Source: Hydractinia symbiolongicarpus (lineage: Eukaryota; Cnidaria; Hydrozoa; Anthoathecata; Hydractiniidae). Taken from it: a DNA stretch of 64,000 bases. A model generated the notes under the pieces. It made no database searches, was not told the DNA's origin, and was given only the letters and a program-made list of their open reading frames with translations. Position numbers and translations under genes: made by a program. Where the stretch lies: NCBI RefSeq assembly GCF_029227915.1, contig NC_079883.1, positions 27,714,001 through 27,778,000 of the forward strand, given 5' to 3'. This document shows positions 31,020 to 44,825 of this stretch, one piece after another; positions within the stretch are counted from its first letter, which is position 1; the number at the start of each line of letters is the position of its first letter.

Positions 31020-31472
31020 TTAAAAATTACTGTCGTTAGCAATAAAGATATCGCTTGCTCTTCCACCATAGCATTTTGATAAGAATGATATGGACCCATT
31101 AGGGGTTAATCCAACTAGGTACTTTATCGTGAAATGATGTTTGTATTTCAACCAACACATAGCTGATACTTCCAAGCTTGATGGTGTCTCAATAAACAAC
31201 TCTGAACAGTCAATTATAATGCAGCAATGTGGATAGTACCTTCTAAACATAGCTGGAAAGTTTCTGCGTATCACACTTCTTTCAGGCCAAACGATAAGCC
31301 AATCAAGCTCTTTTGACATCATTTTTACCAATGTTGTAAAAATACAACTAACTAAGGAGCACGAAATCTTAAATCTGAATGCCAAATCATCTAACAATAA
31401 ACCAAACCTTAAGAGTGCATCATAGTAAGCAAAAATCCTTGCTCCAGGCTCAAATTTCGGAGAACAACATTT
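31020..31472 (-). pseudogene. PIF/Harbinger-type DDE transposase fragment
   Basis: An open stretch from about 31472 to the stop at 31020 matches the middle of the DDE_Tnp_4 transposase family: RFGLLLDDLAFRFKIS (helix-turn-helix region), then IIDCSELFIETPSSL holding the first catalytic Asp, YKHHFTIKYLVGLTPNG and CYGGRASDIF holding the second Asp. The C-terminal third with the catalytic Glu is missing, and no start or TIR is visible, so it cannot be active. Confidence 0.75.
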
Positions 31473-32042
31473 TTTTTGTCCCTAGGTGAAGTTAGGTCTT
31501 GTGGAGTGTTATCACATCTTTTCAGTAATGCATATCTTAAGCGGTTGGTAAAAGGTCCAATTACACTATGCCAAATACAGTAGAATTTTAAAAACTAGTG
31601 AAAAAGTTTACATCGTAATCACGTGTAATATGTGAAAAGGTTTGGCCACTGGCATTGAACATTGGATTTCTTTGCTTGTAACGTGATCATGCAGTGTCTC
31701 TTTTTCCTCATAATTAATAACATGTTAAACTTTGACCGATAAACAATGTCGTTTTCGACTTTTCGGTCAACTTTGAACCTACTATCGAATGCAATTTCTT
31801 CTCTGCACGTTGAATTGTGTTTTTAGACCAATCTGATGGTATTTTCACAATTTAGACATTTTAAAGAGCAAATTTGAAATACTAAAGAAATACACCTAGA
31901 ATAAACTAGCAGGTAAACAATGCCCGTCGCCACTGTTGACACCATAATTGTTTTAACCTTTTAACTAAGGTTGTCACTGATTCGAGATAGCTGACCGCAC
32001 GCGCCTCTCTTTCATTAAACTGTTACGAATGCTCGATTGTAA

Positions 32043-32200
32043 TTTTTGATGAACTGTTGAGAAATGCTCGATGGTACGAAAGTATGTAATATTGATATGT
32101 AATAAAATGTATTTAGATACCACTATTATATTTTTGATGAACTGTTGAGAAATGCTCGATGGTACGAAAGTATGTAATATTGATATATAATAAAATGTAT
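32043..32200. repeat. 88-bp-period tandem repeat, two copies
   Basis: tttttgatgaactgttgaga and the following ~50 bases occur at 32043 and again at 32131, nearly identical. Confidence 0.85.
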
Positions 32201-32823
32201 ACAGCTTTTTCATTTTTGTTGTAAACTAGACATTTCGAGTATTGTTATAAAATTGGCGAATCAGGTCGAGAGAAATCGTCAAAACAATAGTGTCAGATTA
32301 TATAAAATAAGCTGCAGTTAAAAAGATATATTACCAGATCGAGTCCTGTGCACTTATGGCGCGGAGACAAATAGCAAGCAGGAAATTGGAAAATTTACGT
32401 TTTTTCGGAGCGTTTCCGAGATCATATTTCTCTATGTTGGCGTGTCATTAGCGTAACGAAAAGAATTTCGTCCTCGTCATTATTCATAAGGTGGAGCGTC
32501 TTAGTTTTTTTCTTACGTATTGTTGTGGAAATTTTATTTTTCAGGCATTTTGGGAGACTCTAATTCTGCCTACATTCACTTATCTTTTTTTTTTAAAAAA
32601 AAAAAAAAAAAAAAGTAAAAATAGTTACCAAGATGAGATTCGAACACACGACGACTCCCGTGTCGGTGCTCAGAGAGGCAAACATTTGCGTTTTAATACA
32701 AACTCACGAGCTTGTAAAAAGCATTAATATTTGGTGGTCACCATGTAACATGTCACGAAAAATAAGAATCTCGTTATCTTTGAAGTGATATTTTAAAACA
32801 AAACTTTTTACACTAGTTCCTCG

Positions 32824-35800
32824 TTAATATTTTTTACCGCGACCTTTAGCCTTTCCTCGACCCTTCGGTTGGGGCGTACCGTCATGTTTAAAGTAAGCAT
32901 TGTTTCTTGGTCCAATCCCCCACACGGCTCCATCGTGGCTACTGGCTGTAATGTATTTTATGAATCCATCCATTCTCTTCCAACTGGTACCAGTAGGATT
33001 GCTTAAGCTGACACCTAAACACGCAAATAAAATACAGAATTCTTGGATTAATTTTCATTCAAATTCTCCATGAAATTTGTTAACCCTACCTAATCTCATA
33101 TAGACTGAAAAATTAGACACGGCCCATACAGTATCCTTTCCACTGTAAACTTGGGACATTTTTCCTGGAACATGCTCCCAAGCTGTACCTAAAAAATAGA
33201 AAAAAATCAGGTTAACACAATAGCAAACATGCTAAAATTTACGATGGGAAACTAGTCGCATACCTGCTGTTTCTCCTCCGTTGGTGTTTTTACGGTAAAA
33301 AATATCGTTGTTTTTGTTGACTCCCCACACGCCAGCCTTTCCAACAGATACAAATTTTAATTTTCCTGAGATGTGCTTCCATCCAGTTCCTAAAACATAT
33401 TTTCATAATCCAACTGTACGTTCCACTAGACTTTTGAATGAAAAAGCTAGAAACTAGCGGTTGCCGCGCTTTCATGCTGTCTGTAGCCCGTAAGAAAACA
33501 TCTATTTTTTAAGTATTAATTTTCACGCATTGGCATTATAAACGTATTTCGGTCGCATTGACTTTTGCGAAATTTAAAATTTCCCCACTCATAACAAAAT
33601 GCGTTAGCCCCTCAAAAATTGTTGAAATGTTGTCATGATGTGAACAAATACGCAAAAAATAAATAAACTAGGGAAGTTAAAGTATGAAAAAACATTGAAA
33701 AAAAAGAGTTGTGATTATCTTGATCATTAGAGTTCACACGGCAGCTTCTATAAAACAAATAAAAACATACACGTACCAACATGATTTCCAGCGATCGTGA
33801 TACCAGTTCGAAAAAAGATATCGTCATTTCTATTGACACCCCAAACTTGATTAGTAGTTGGACTAACGCTTATCTGTTTTAAGCCCCCACTGATGCGTCT
33901 CCATGAAGTACCTGTTGGTGAACTTTTCGAAATACCTACAGGGAAAATGAGGCTGCCGTAATATATAAGAGACAGGGTTAAAAATAACATGTTCTTGTTC
34001 TCAGTAGACTTCATTTAGTCAACTGCTTTTTTAATTAAAAAAAAATTAAAAAAGCAGTTCAAAATACTTTTTATTTTCCATAAAATCGATAATTCACGCT
34101 AAGTAATATTTAAACGGAAAACACAAATAACTTACCGATTCGAACGTAGATGTAATCATGACGATTTACCCCCCACACTGTATCATAACCAGATGATATT
34201 TCCTTCAAGCTTCCACCTTCAAATATACATTTTTACATAATTTCTTGATTCTCTAATTCTCTTGCTTAAAAAATTGTCTCACTTACCAATAAGTTGCCAA
34301 TCGCCTCCTCGTGATCCCTTCTCCTCCACATTTGGATGATAAGTTTCTTCTCTGTAGTAAATCTTATTGTTCGTTCCCACTCCCCAAACACCAGCCTGCC
34401 CAACACTGATAGCTTTAAAGTTTTTCGATACTCTCGTCCATGAAATAGCTCTCGCTTCTGCTTGTATACTTGAAAGCTGCATTTCTATGGTGAAACCAAA
34501 ATAAGTTGATAGCGAAAGATGTGAGACCACAGTAACAAGGTGTTGGTTCAAATTGTTACATGACACAAATAAATTAGGGTTAGAATTTAACTGTACAGAA
34601 AACGAGAGATAGTTATTCGTGCAATGTGTACATCGTCTTGTCTTACTGAAAACAAATGCGTTTTTTTTACTAGACTCAAGCTATTTTTTAGATTTTGTCT
34701 AAACTCTGTATCATAACCTGGAACAGAAAGATAGTACTGGTCCCTTTTTAATTAAGACGTGAAGTGTAACTCACAATATTTATTTGCAAACATGTTCTCC
34801 CTATACAACTATGGGTCAGATCAATCACCTGTCATAAGAGAATATCTATACATTTGTTAGGGAGGGGTTGAGTGGGTATAAAGCGGTTCAGTTTTTAACG
34901 GGTTTATCTTTAAAACGACAAATCGTTGTCATACCTTGCATTTCACAGTTTTTCCATGCGCCATTGTAAATCATATCTTTTGAGCACCATAGACCATTAT
35001 GATTGGCTCTCGTACAGCTGTCATACCAAACACCTTTATAGTAGAACGGGAAAAAACAGACGGAGCCATTTGAAACTTTGTGTCCTATAAAAAAATACAT
35101 ATTTACATCGGGAAATCGGAATAATCACGTGCCGAAAACATACAAAAGTAAAGTTGTATTGTTAGTTTCAAGTTCTAAGGATAATCATAACATTTTTTTA
35201 CCGATTATAAGAATTTCATAGAGATTTTTAGGGGTAGTTTCCAGTAATAGCCAATAGCAAAGCCTCTGAGAGGTGTGGGACCAAAACATTTAACATGCAG
35301 TTGTCTAATAGATAAATAATAAACTCAATAAGTATCATAGCCATGAAACATAGCATAAAGGAGTTATTAAAGAAACCCGTCATGGGGTCGGAATCCACCG
35401 AATAGGGTTGATCGATTATCCAGAAGGGATATAGACAAAGAGGGGTACAATCTGCCCCATCCACCCATCAACTAACTTCCCCACCCCCTAATACATATAA
35501 GACAAATAAAAAGAACTAACTAAACCACTAAAAAGAACTCCACTACTTTAATGTCCAACATTTTCGCTAATTTTGCTTAGTGGCATCATTCTGAAATTTA
35601 AATTCCTACAAAAAGCATTTTGACTGATTCATGGTAAAAATTTTGCGAATTCTATAAAACTAAGCAAAAGGAGTGGTTCACAAAAAAATTTCTAAAATGA
35701 AAATAGTTGAGGTCAATCAATGCTTTATTTAAAGCGAATAAGAAACTTTTTAACAAACTAACATACCTTCCTCACAATAATTCCACTCGTGATTAAATTC

Positions 35801-36316
35801 TGTAGTTTTTGAACACCAAGAACGAGTACGGTCTGTTGTCAACGCACAGTCCCAATACCACAATCCATTGTAACGAAACGGAAAACGACATTCGTCACTT
35901 GGTAGGTAACTTCCTAAGACAAAAATAATAAATAAAAATTTGTACTACATAAGAAAAATAAAACTTTAGAAGCCAAATCTATATCTCTATTATGGCAAAC
36001 GCAGTAGCGAGACACACGAAATGCAGCAGATAAAGGGTCGGCAAAGCCGTGGATTTATTCACGGACAACCGACTAGGTTATTAAAAAAAACTGTGCCTTA
36101 TGAAAAAACTGTTTACCATGCCTGATTTTTTAATGGGAAATGGAAAATCAAGAATTTTAAAATTTTAAAGAGATTTTCACCACGTCGAAGGGGGTCAAGA
36201 AAAATACTTTCCTTTTTTTGGCAAAATGTCAGGAGGCTTTGTCGTGAAAAAAAATGCGAATTACCTGCACATAGCTGTACCAAGATGCATGCTAGAACGA
36301 AAATGATCGTCTTCAT
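32824..36316 (-). CDS. Secreted FN2-tectonin lectin-like protein (9 exons, 400 aa)
   Basis: Exons, 5' to 3': 36265-36316, 35767-35913, 34935-35084, 34287-34484, 34136-34216, 33777-33935, 33264-33389, 33090-33188, 32824-33014. They total 1203 bp and every intron is GT-AG in phase 1. Exon 1 encodes a signal peptide (MKTIIFVLACILVQLCAG). Exons 2 and 3 are each one fibronectin type II module (CRFPFRYNGLWYWDC..WCS; CFFPFYYKGVWYDSC..WCS). Exons 4-9 encode tectonin-type beta-propeller repeats, with W-x-R/H-I-S-G...I-S-V-G..GVWGVN.N..I(Y/F)YR recurring, as in fish-egg lectin and TECPR proteins, which bind glycans or bacterial surface sugars. The C-terminus is short and basic (KGRGKAKGRGKKY). Likely role: secreted pattern-recognition or adhesion lectin; the ligand is not predictable. 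Confidence 0.88.
35985..36085 (+). repeat. Interspersed repeat fragment
   Basis: Resembles 36655-36790: agcgagacacacgaaatgca then gtggatttattcacggacaac. Belongs to the family whose end reads GTGGATTTTTCCACGGG. Intronic. Confidence 0.5.
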
Positions 36317-39235
36317 ATTTGTTCCCAACGTTTGTTAACCTAAGGAAGGTGAAAAAAATCATGCTTTCCTTGAAAAATTGTTGTATTTAACCTGGAATTT
36401 TTAACATTGTTTAAAAAAAGGTTCGAAGCGAACTGACATGGCTGTAGAAACTGACTTGTTGATCATAAACTACACCGCTAGGAGCAGAAATTAGTTCTTG
36501 AAAGCAGAAAGGAAAATTTTACAGGACAAACATTGATTATAGTATGTGTTTTTATATTGCAGAACTGCCGCAGGGAATTCCTAGCCTTGTGGTTTCGTGT
36601 TGCAAAATCGTAAAAAGTAGTCCGACACATCCCATTAGATTTTTAAAATTAATCCATATTATAATACCCGTATACGTCTGTCCGTCTGTCACGCAAAATG
36701 GTAGCTTAGCTGCGCAAGTAGCAAGACGCACGCAGTGCAATATAAAAAGGACGGGCGAACAACGTGGATTTTTCACGGGCTAACGACTTTTTTTAAAATG
36801 CGCCAATTTAATTTGAAAAAAACTTATTCGTACAAACATTAAAACGTTTAGTTGAATTTCAAGACAACAACAACATACCTTTTTCTCCTACTTGCTTGCC
36901 ACACAAAATAATAATGGGTGGGTCCGAGCGCAATATATATTCATAAAAGTAAAAAATATACACCAAGGTATTAAAATTGAACGTGTAAAGAAAAGTTTTT
37001 TCGCATCTGAATTTCGATGCAAACTGATAAATTACTTGTAATTAAACATTAGAGATGTCAAAACTTTAGAAGCTAAAATGTTAATCTAATGTATTGATGG
37101 GAAATTATCTAGATACAATATGAAAATAAAAATTACAAAGTAACAAGCAGTAATGCTATCATGTGAAGTCTATCCTTTTACAATATCTTACGAACTTTAA
37201 ATTATACACGATATTCATGAATTTGATATCAAGTCGAGATTATGTGAAATTCATTTACGGACCGATTTCGAACATTACCGTGAATTCAAACAGGTGGTGG
37301 AATGGTGACACGTTGGTTGTTTGGAAGCATCGCATTTTGTCTAAAAACAGCCGATCTACAAACATAGGGTGACCACAGATTTAAATTTCGTAATTTTAGG
37401 GGATTTTAAGAGAATTTAGGTTTTTGGGTCAAATGTTAGGAGAAAACATTAAACGTGCAAAAATCATGTTATTTGAAGAGATTTTGCTAAGAATTTAGGA
37501 ATAAATGATGTTAATAATAATCAAGTCAGAGACGTTGTTCATCTCGAATTGCAGTGATTATGTGAATATAATTTATCAGTACTGTTGCAAGATGAACATA
37601 TGCTCAAATATTTATCACATAAAACGCAACAACAAAAATACGTATTTAAAAAACTATGAATGTCACCACAAACAATATTAGGAGATTTTAGGAGGAATCT
37701 ATATTTTGGATCCCAATTTTAGGTTATCCAGATTTTAGGAGGTTCTCCATTTTCATTCAGCTCTCCAGCATTTGGCTTGATCTTTGTTCACCGAGATATT
37801 ACACCTCAGGAAAAAATTTTCCGGTAAAAGAAGGGAGTTTCCTCTAGAAAATGAGATAAAAGCATGTCAAGTAAGCCTAATTCCAATTTTTTTTAAAATA
37901 AAAAAAGCACCGCGCGTCATTTCTCAAGCAAGCATTAAGAGTGAAATGCGAAATGCGATTGTGTTGTCATATATTCTAATAAAATATTCTAAAAAAAATT
38001 CTCATCTACAAACACATTTAACATAAAATATTATAAAAAAATTAATTCACTATATACTAAATACTATGTGTTTGTAAAATAAAAAGGGGGGGGGGGGGGT
38101 TGACACTAACTTTTTTGTACCACGACTAATGAATATCAGAGAGGATAGGTAGTCAGTTTGCAAGTTTTTTTATAATAGTTCTGCTTTTAACAGGAGAGGT
38201 GTTAAAACGGAGCATTCCGAATTATTTTTTAAACGATTACTAAATATAGAACTAAAAATTCACATTATAACGATACACCGGGCTTTGAATAACGTGCAGT
38301 ATAAATACATAAATGCCGGTTTTTATTGCAGTCATTAATTGTCGTACAAAAGATGTTTTGTATCTGTTGTGGAGATAGAAAAAAATCTATTTCTACAATA
38401 TTTGCTGTACAACATGTGTTTCCATTAAAGCCGTAACAGTGACTGTTGTACAGTTGTTTAACACTTTTTACTTTCATGTAAACCGACCTTAAAATGAATT
38501 TGTTGGTTTTTATTGGAGTTTAATTTAGCATATATAGTATGGAGCATAATAAATTAACTGCTGTAATTTATGCAAACTTTCAATCAGGAGTTCACCTCAC
38601 CCCTAAAATTAACTTCTAGTTTCAAATTTAAATCAGAAAAAATGTTTCATAAAATTCTGCGAATATCTACAAGTCTAAATGATATACTAAATATATCTAA
38701 TTATTAATTTCTATATAACATTTTTCTAAAATATTAAACATGTAAGCATTTATACAACGTAGGAGTATAGAAGAAGAGATCTCTCTCTTTTTATCCTTCC
38801 TAGATAAAACATAACATCTTTGTGATTCCAGAGTATTCATGAGCTCAATTTCACAGGTTGAAAATTGGTGAATGTTCTTTCTTGTAAACATATTGTTTCA
38901 CGAGCTCAGTTTTGACAGACTTAGAATTTGTATCCGAGACTAAATTATACTTTTGTTTTTTTCCTGTAAACTTTATTTGCAAAAAAAAATTCTATTTCCA
39001 ATCACGATGCTAAAAATACATTTATGCAGAAAGAGAAACAAAAACAGACAAACAAAAAAAACAACAAACAAACAAACAACTAAACAACTAAACAAAATCA
39101 TGTATACATGTATACTACATTCCCAAGAAACAACTGATAAAAGTCACCCAAAGCTTTTAATTTCAGAGGGTGGGCGTGTTGCAAAAACTTACACTTCCTA
39201 AATTTGATTCTCTTCTTAACTTTTACTACCAACAC
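36317..39235. other. Intergenic between lectin gene and GALM
   Basis: No gene recognised. It includes the repeat copy at 36655, a G14 run at 38086-38099 and an AAAC-rich simple repeat near 39045-39090. Both neighbouring genes are on the minus strand. Confidence 0.45.
36655..36790 (+). repeat. Interspersed repeat, short copy
   Basis: Starts near ataatacccgtatacgtctgtccgtctg and ends at gtggatttttcacgggctaac, the two ends of the family found in longer form at 51236-52405; the middle is deleted. Confidence 0.5.
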
Positions 39236-42200
39236 CTATCGTGTACTCAACTTCCATGTAATAAAATGTTCATATACTTCTCCAGGTCGAAGAATAGATG
39301 AAGGGAATGATGGCTGAAATGGAAAAGGGGAGAAACTACTACACAGAACGGGAATTCCTGCAATAACGGATTTTATTCCAAGTTTCAAAATATTACCTGA
39401 TTTACATTGTCCGGGTAGTTTTGAGGTTCTAAACATAGACCGGTTCTTTTTGTGTAGCGGTTGCCATTTTTTCCAATGGTGTCAAGAAAATTTCCGGAGT
39501 AAAATTGGACACCATGCTGGCTTGTATGGATTTCTAATTCTCTTCCGGAGAGATCATGATAAAGTCTAAATGAAAAGCAAAAATATAAAATTGATTTCTC
39601 CAACGATAAAAAAAAAAATGATGGTATCTGAAGGAAAATGATTTTCTTCAAAATTAAAATTAAATGAGACTCCAATAACGTGGTAGCAACGATGTAAAAC
39701 TGCAGTCGTTGGCTAATTTTTTTGACAACAAAATACAAGTGGCTTAAACTACTACAACTTGTGCTAACGTAGATGAGATAAATATACAAAAAAGAAGAAA
39801 ATTGGTATTGGTTATTAAGACTAGTTGTAAGGCATATCAACCTAGCCAGGCAATAGAACACAACTTTTTGACGTCATTAATGACCCCTTCATATATAAAA
39901 TATTTCTGACAGAAGTTTTGTAACCCGTTGTCACTATAGCTTATAAATTTGAACGCTAGTTAAGATGATAAAAAGAATTCTGTTTCCAAACTTACAGGCG
40001 TGTTACATATTTCTTTCATTGCTATTCGTTGCACCATCAGCAAAAAGTATTAATTTAGAAGTCATTTTGAATTGAAAACAACTGACGTCACCACGCGTTT
40101 TTAAAGTTATTCGGTCTTTAAGTTAGAAATGCTAAGACATGGCTTAACTAAACTTGTTGAAGGGCTTGTGGGAAAATCCTTTTCACTCCGAAGGAGAACA
40201 GTTACAAAGACAAATTTAAAGACATTGTCAATGACCCGTCTCCTTCGTTGTGTAGGATTTGAAAGGTTGATCGAAATACGTACGTTTAAAGGATTTTTGA
40301 TGACACCATTAACTCGTCTAAATCGGTGGATGTTTGGCCCTATCTTGGTCTTATCTTAGCCGTAGTTAACCACGCAAGAGTTGACGCCAGCTATCTCCAT
40401 TTGTTTTTAAAAAATTTGTCCCTCGAAATTAAAACAGCAATACAATGTTAAAAATGCTATTAGCGTCAGTCCGGCTTTTTTAAAGAGGTTAAACAGTATG
40501 TCTCAAATTCTTAAAATATGTCCACCTGCCTGTTACAGACGGACACACACAAACTGCTATAATAGCGTGATAATAGAAGAAGAAGATAGACATGCAGTAC
40601 CTTGCACAAAAAGATTGGCCATCTTTCAAACAGTAGTTGTGATCATACCCTCCCTCCACTTTATCAATGTCGTCCCCAACCTTCTTTCCAAGTGTGAAAT
40701 CAAAACGTGGATCAACAGTTTTTATTTCACCTAAAATTAAAAGTTAAAGTAATCTACTTATTGTAATAATTCACTGGAAGCGTTCACTTCAAGTGCGGAA
40801 GGTCTCGAGTTTCAACCCTGGTCAAGTCATGCCAAAGACTATAAAAGTGTGAATCTATTTTTTCTGTTTAGCGCTCAGCATGAGAATAGGATTAATATCT
40901 TAGGTTGTCTAGTTGACTGATTGTTGCACGGCTTTCGTAGCTTAAATGGAAACTTCAAATGCGCAAGGAACTTCCTTTCACAGGATCCTCTTTGATGGCA
41001 GCACCAATAGAAACTGAAGGTACTAACCAGGCCAGATTAGCACCAAATTAGGTCAATAACTCATGAAAAAGCGCGATTTTATTCATACAAAGAAAATGGA
41101 ACGCTGTCGTCAAAATCATAAAAAAGGATCAATGTGTAACTTGTGTGAGTGATTCGGTGAGAAAAGGATTTTGCTATTTTATTTCCGGCTGCTTTATAAT
41201 TTCCCACTAAATTTAATACAAAAATTTACTTAAAAAAACAGGACATAAGCAAAATCTAGCTAGTGTTCCCCTAGGATACTGATAATATGACATTAGGGTT
41301 AATAAAAATGTGTTTAAGTATTTCCAGCAGCCTATTTTGACCTTATACCAATGTTATTATTTACATGCATTTATGACAGTAAAATATGAACAGACAATGT
41401 AAACAGATAATGTTATAATATTACCAGTGGGAATGCCGCTAACATGTGGGAGGTATTGATTTGAATTGATTTCCAACGTATGGTCAAGAATACTGCTTTC
41501 TGTCTTCTGAAACAAAATTTGCAATCACAAAATACCCAAAACTTGATGAGAAGGGAAGTAAAAAGCGGAGAATGGAGTAATAAAAATGAAAATATCTAAT
41601 TCGGAAATCCTTAGTTATAACTGAAAACACAAAGCTACATTGAAAATTTTTGTGTAAGCATCCCTACTTTAGCAACTCATCGAAAATTTAAGCAGAAGTT
41701 CATGTGGGCGTGTCAGAACAGATTGGAGTTGACATCGATCCCTGTCACAACAAACATCGAACTTTGTAATAAATAACTATCCATGAAATTCTAATCAAAG
41801 CTCTTACGATTATGTCTCACGAAAATACTTACGAAAGAACACGAAGGATTAGTGGGTTATAATCGCTTTCTGTAGACGTTAAATATTGTTACATCCCCAG
41901 CTATTCAGAGCTCTTTTGTATTATAATGCATGAAAATTTTATACATCCTGCGAAACTTTCGAAAATTCGAACTACTTATGACACCATTAACTTATGATCA
42001 TGACACAAACTACTCATAACACCATCTACTCATGACACCGTCTACTCATGACCGTATCTACTCATGACATCATCTACTCATGGCAACATCTACTCATGAC
42101 ATCATCTACTCATGACACCATCTACTCATGACATCATCTACTCATGACACCATCTACTCATGACAGCATCTACAAAAGACAACAATTACACAACATAACA

Positions 42201-44398
42201 ATACTTACATACCTGACCAGCAAGGTTGATAAAAGCATGGTTGGTCATGTTGACAATAGTTGCAGTGTCTGTTGGTTCAGCTTTAAGTATCATTGTGATT
42301 TCGTTATTATCAGTAAGTTTGTAAGTGACAGAAACATTAACACAGCCGGGATATAATTCATCCTTGTCTTCACTTGTAAGAAGAAATTGAACATTATCAG
42401 CATGCACTTCCCATCCCCACATTTTCTAAAAAACACACGAAAGAAGAAATCTATATAAGACGTTTTCAACAACAACAAAAATCTTTGCTTTCTTCAGAAG
42501 TACACTTATTTATAGTAAGATTTTTGAACAATGCCATGCTACACAATTTTGAAAAATTGTGTAGCATGGCAATTTTGAAATCCATTTTTTTTTTCGTAGT
42601 TAACATTACCCTAAAAGGTTTATATATTTGTAAAGCTTTCCTGGAGTTACACAAAAATGCTGTAAAATTTGGAGGATAGAGAGTTTCTAGGTTTCTAGGT
42701 TTCTCTTTAGAGAAACCTGAAGCAATGATGGATTGGCAATACTTCTTAAAAAAAAAAACAGAGGAAATTTTTTTATGGTTCACCAAATATATACAAATTA
42801 CAAAATATAGCACGTTGTGTTAGTTAAAAAAGAATTAGTTAAAAAACAGTAAATATTGTACCATGTTAAAGCCTATATTTCCACCATGCAAATGATTTTC
42901 ACCATCATTGCAAGCTAACTGATATGTATTTCCATCTAAAATAAATCTACCACGATGTATGCGATTCGCAAACCTTCCTATAGTTGAACCAAAATATTGA
43001 TTGTTTTCATAACCTGAAGAATAACAATGAGACCACGCAATGTTAAATGCAGGCAGTCATTCTTTTTTAAATCAAGTTAAAGGACTTTATAGAAAATTCC
43101 AGAAGAATTCAGGTTTCTTTCCAGAACCAATTTTATTTTTCATAGAGGCACGATAAAAGCACAATACGGCACAGTGCAGACTGCAAATAATAAAAGTGAA
43201 GTCAAAAATCTAGATCACGTGAACTGTAGCAGTATGAATCTTATTCTTTGTTAAAAACATTAAGTATTTCTCACCTGTGCTTTAGAAATTCTTACAAAGG
43301 ATTGAAAATGTGAAAAAGAGACAAAGAACACTCTGATTTAGATAGTAAAGAAAGAAAAAACGTTCTTAATAACAAAAAGAAGCTACATCATATTAGAAAG
43401 AGGACTAGAGAAAAGTCAAATATCTTCATTTTAGTTTTTTATAAGAAAATCACTTTTCAAGTAGCCTATTTTTAGGCTAATATTTGAAACACACAGTGGT
43501 CACCCTGCAAGTGTCCACTTTTGTTTTAGATAAAAATACAAACTAATAAATTATCATCACCTTCGATTGTGTCAAATCCTAACAAAATGTCATCAAATTG
43601 TCCAGTTCTAAAAAAAAATGACAAATATAGTTTTTCACATCTGTTTGTTAAAGCAATGTAGATTAATTACTTTTAGTTTATTTAAACCTTTTTCAAGCAT
43701 AAATTACAATATTCCTTCCATATAACAAAGATTTCCAAAAACAACTTTTTTAATAAGCAACCAAACAAAAGCAAGTCCTGGGATGGTATATTTTAAGTCA
43801 TTGTAGTGTTTTAGCTTTGTCCTTTAGCAACTTTATTGAAAACGTGTAAAATTTTATGAAACTAAACTTAAGACAGCTGCGAACGTTTGGTTTAATCAAA
43901 AAAATATTATTATCCACAGAGAAATGCGAATTTTAGCACTGAAATTATGAAAAAAATAAGCTAATTTTTGTGCCAGGATCAAACTAAAACAAACTGTACG
44001 CTGGAAGGATAAAAATTGGCAAAGGATCTCTATTACCCGTTACTAAATAATTTTAAAGTTAAGATAAAACATTTTACTTGCAGGAAAACCCAATAACTAA
44101 TCCACAACAAGGAAGCAGAAAAGTACAAAGACTCGCATGCCACAAAAACTTTAATTACTATTTTATTATTTTCAATCAATATGGGCGTATATTATATATA
44201 TCTCAGAGACGGATTGGGTAAAAAGACAAGATGTGCCTTAAACAGAAATCAAACTGACCTGTCTGGACATGAAACACCAACCATTGTTGCACCATAATTC
44301 ATCAAAGATACGGCAATACCATTGTTATTAGTTAATACAAACTTTTTTACTGTTTCGCCAGTTGATAATGTACCAAAATCTGTAACGTCAATATTCAT
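39236..44398 (-). CDS. GALM: Aldose 1-epimerase / galactose mutarotase (8 exons, 336 aa)
   Basis: Interconverts alpha and beta anomers of galactose and glucose, feeding the Leloir pathway; cytosolic. Exons: 44259-44398, 43561-43607, 42862-43013, 42213-42425, 41425-41506, 40601-40730, 39397-39565, 39236-39313; total 1011 bp, 336 aa, close to the human enzyme's length. Family landmarks: [13 protein letters not shown] early, [20 protein letters not shown] with the first catalytic His, [11 protein letters not shown] with the second catalytic His, GGYDHNYCL, and CLEPQNYPD carrying the catalytic Glu. It closes with [15 protein letters not shown]. All introns are GT-AG with joining phases and there is no stop. 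The ATG at 44398 is the first in frame and gives the usual N-terminus. It is divergent from the TPR gene 1.5 kb away. Confidence 0.93.
40485..40590 (-). repeat. Interspersed repeat end fragment
   Basis: cctgcctgttacagacggac followed by ctgctataatagcgtgataatag resembles the end of the repeat at 28671-29125 (tgcctgttacagacgcac...). It lies in a GALM intron. Confidence 0.35.
40773..40915 (+). repeat. tRNA-derived SINE-like repeat, copy 2
   Basis: Inverted relative to 3350-3500: a box-B-like ggtctcgagtttcaaccctgg, then gtgtgaatct and a shared tail (cagcatgagaataggattaa). GALM intron. Confidence 0.5.
42009..42172. repeat. 16-bp minisatellite
   Basis: About ten units of catctactcatgacac with small changes, in a GALM intron just after exon 4. 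Confidence 0.9.
42532..42571. repeat. Perfect 19-bp inverted repeat, 2-nt loop
   Basis: TGCCATGCTACACAATTTT at 42532-42550 and its exact inverse at 42553-42571. GALM intron 3. Confidence 0.92.
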
Positions 44399-44825
44399 TG
44401 TACTAATACTGCATATTCAAGAAAAAACTGTAACTAAGTAGGCAAGAAAAAACACAGCTCAACTGATCTACTTTATACAGAATGTATGCATCTTGTTCAT
44501 AAGTATCTAATACTTAATATTGCAAAAAGTCACTTGTTTTTCAGCAGAGATGGTTGTCTAGATGAGCAGTATCTGTACTTGCAAGTACCGATATGAAGTG
44601 AAGAGGTTTTCTTGGGCATTAATTATAATTATAAGAAGAATAACAAACTTTGTTGATATTTTTTAATGAAAATTTGTATTAAATCTAAAACCATAACTTT
44701 ATGACAGTTTTTGAATTATCAGAAAGTATATATACATTAATTATTTCTGCATTAGACATAATATACACCCTATAAGTAGGTGTTAACTTGCTTTGCTTGT
44801 TTATTGAATCACTGCAAAAACTATT

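Noticed and set aside
35228-35464. Hydrophobic frame between lectin exons
   Set aside because: It lies inside an intron whose flanking exons join in phase without it.
42009-42172. Regularly spaced repeats resembling a CRISPR array
   Set aside because: Units are contiguous 16-bp tandem copies without unique spacers, in an intron of an animal gene; it is a minisatellite.
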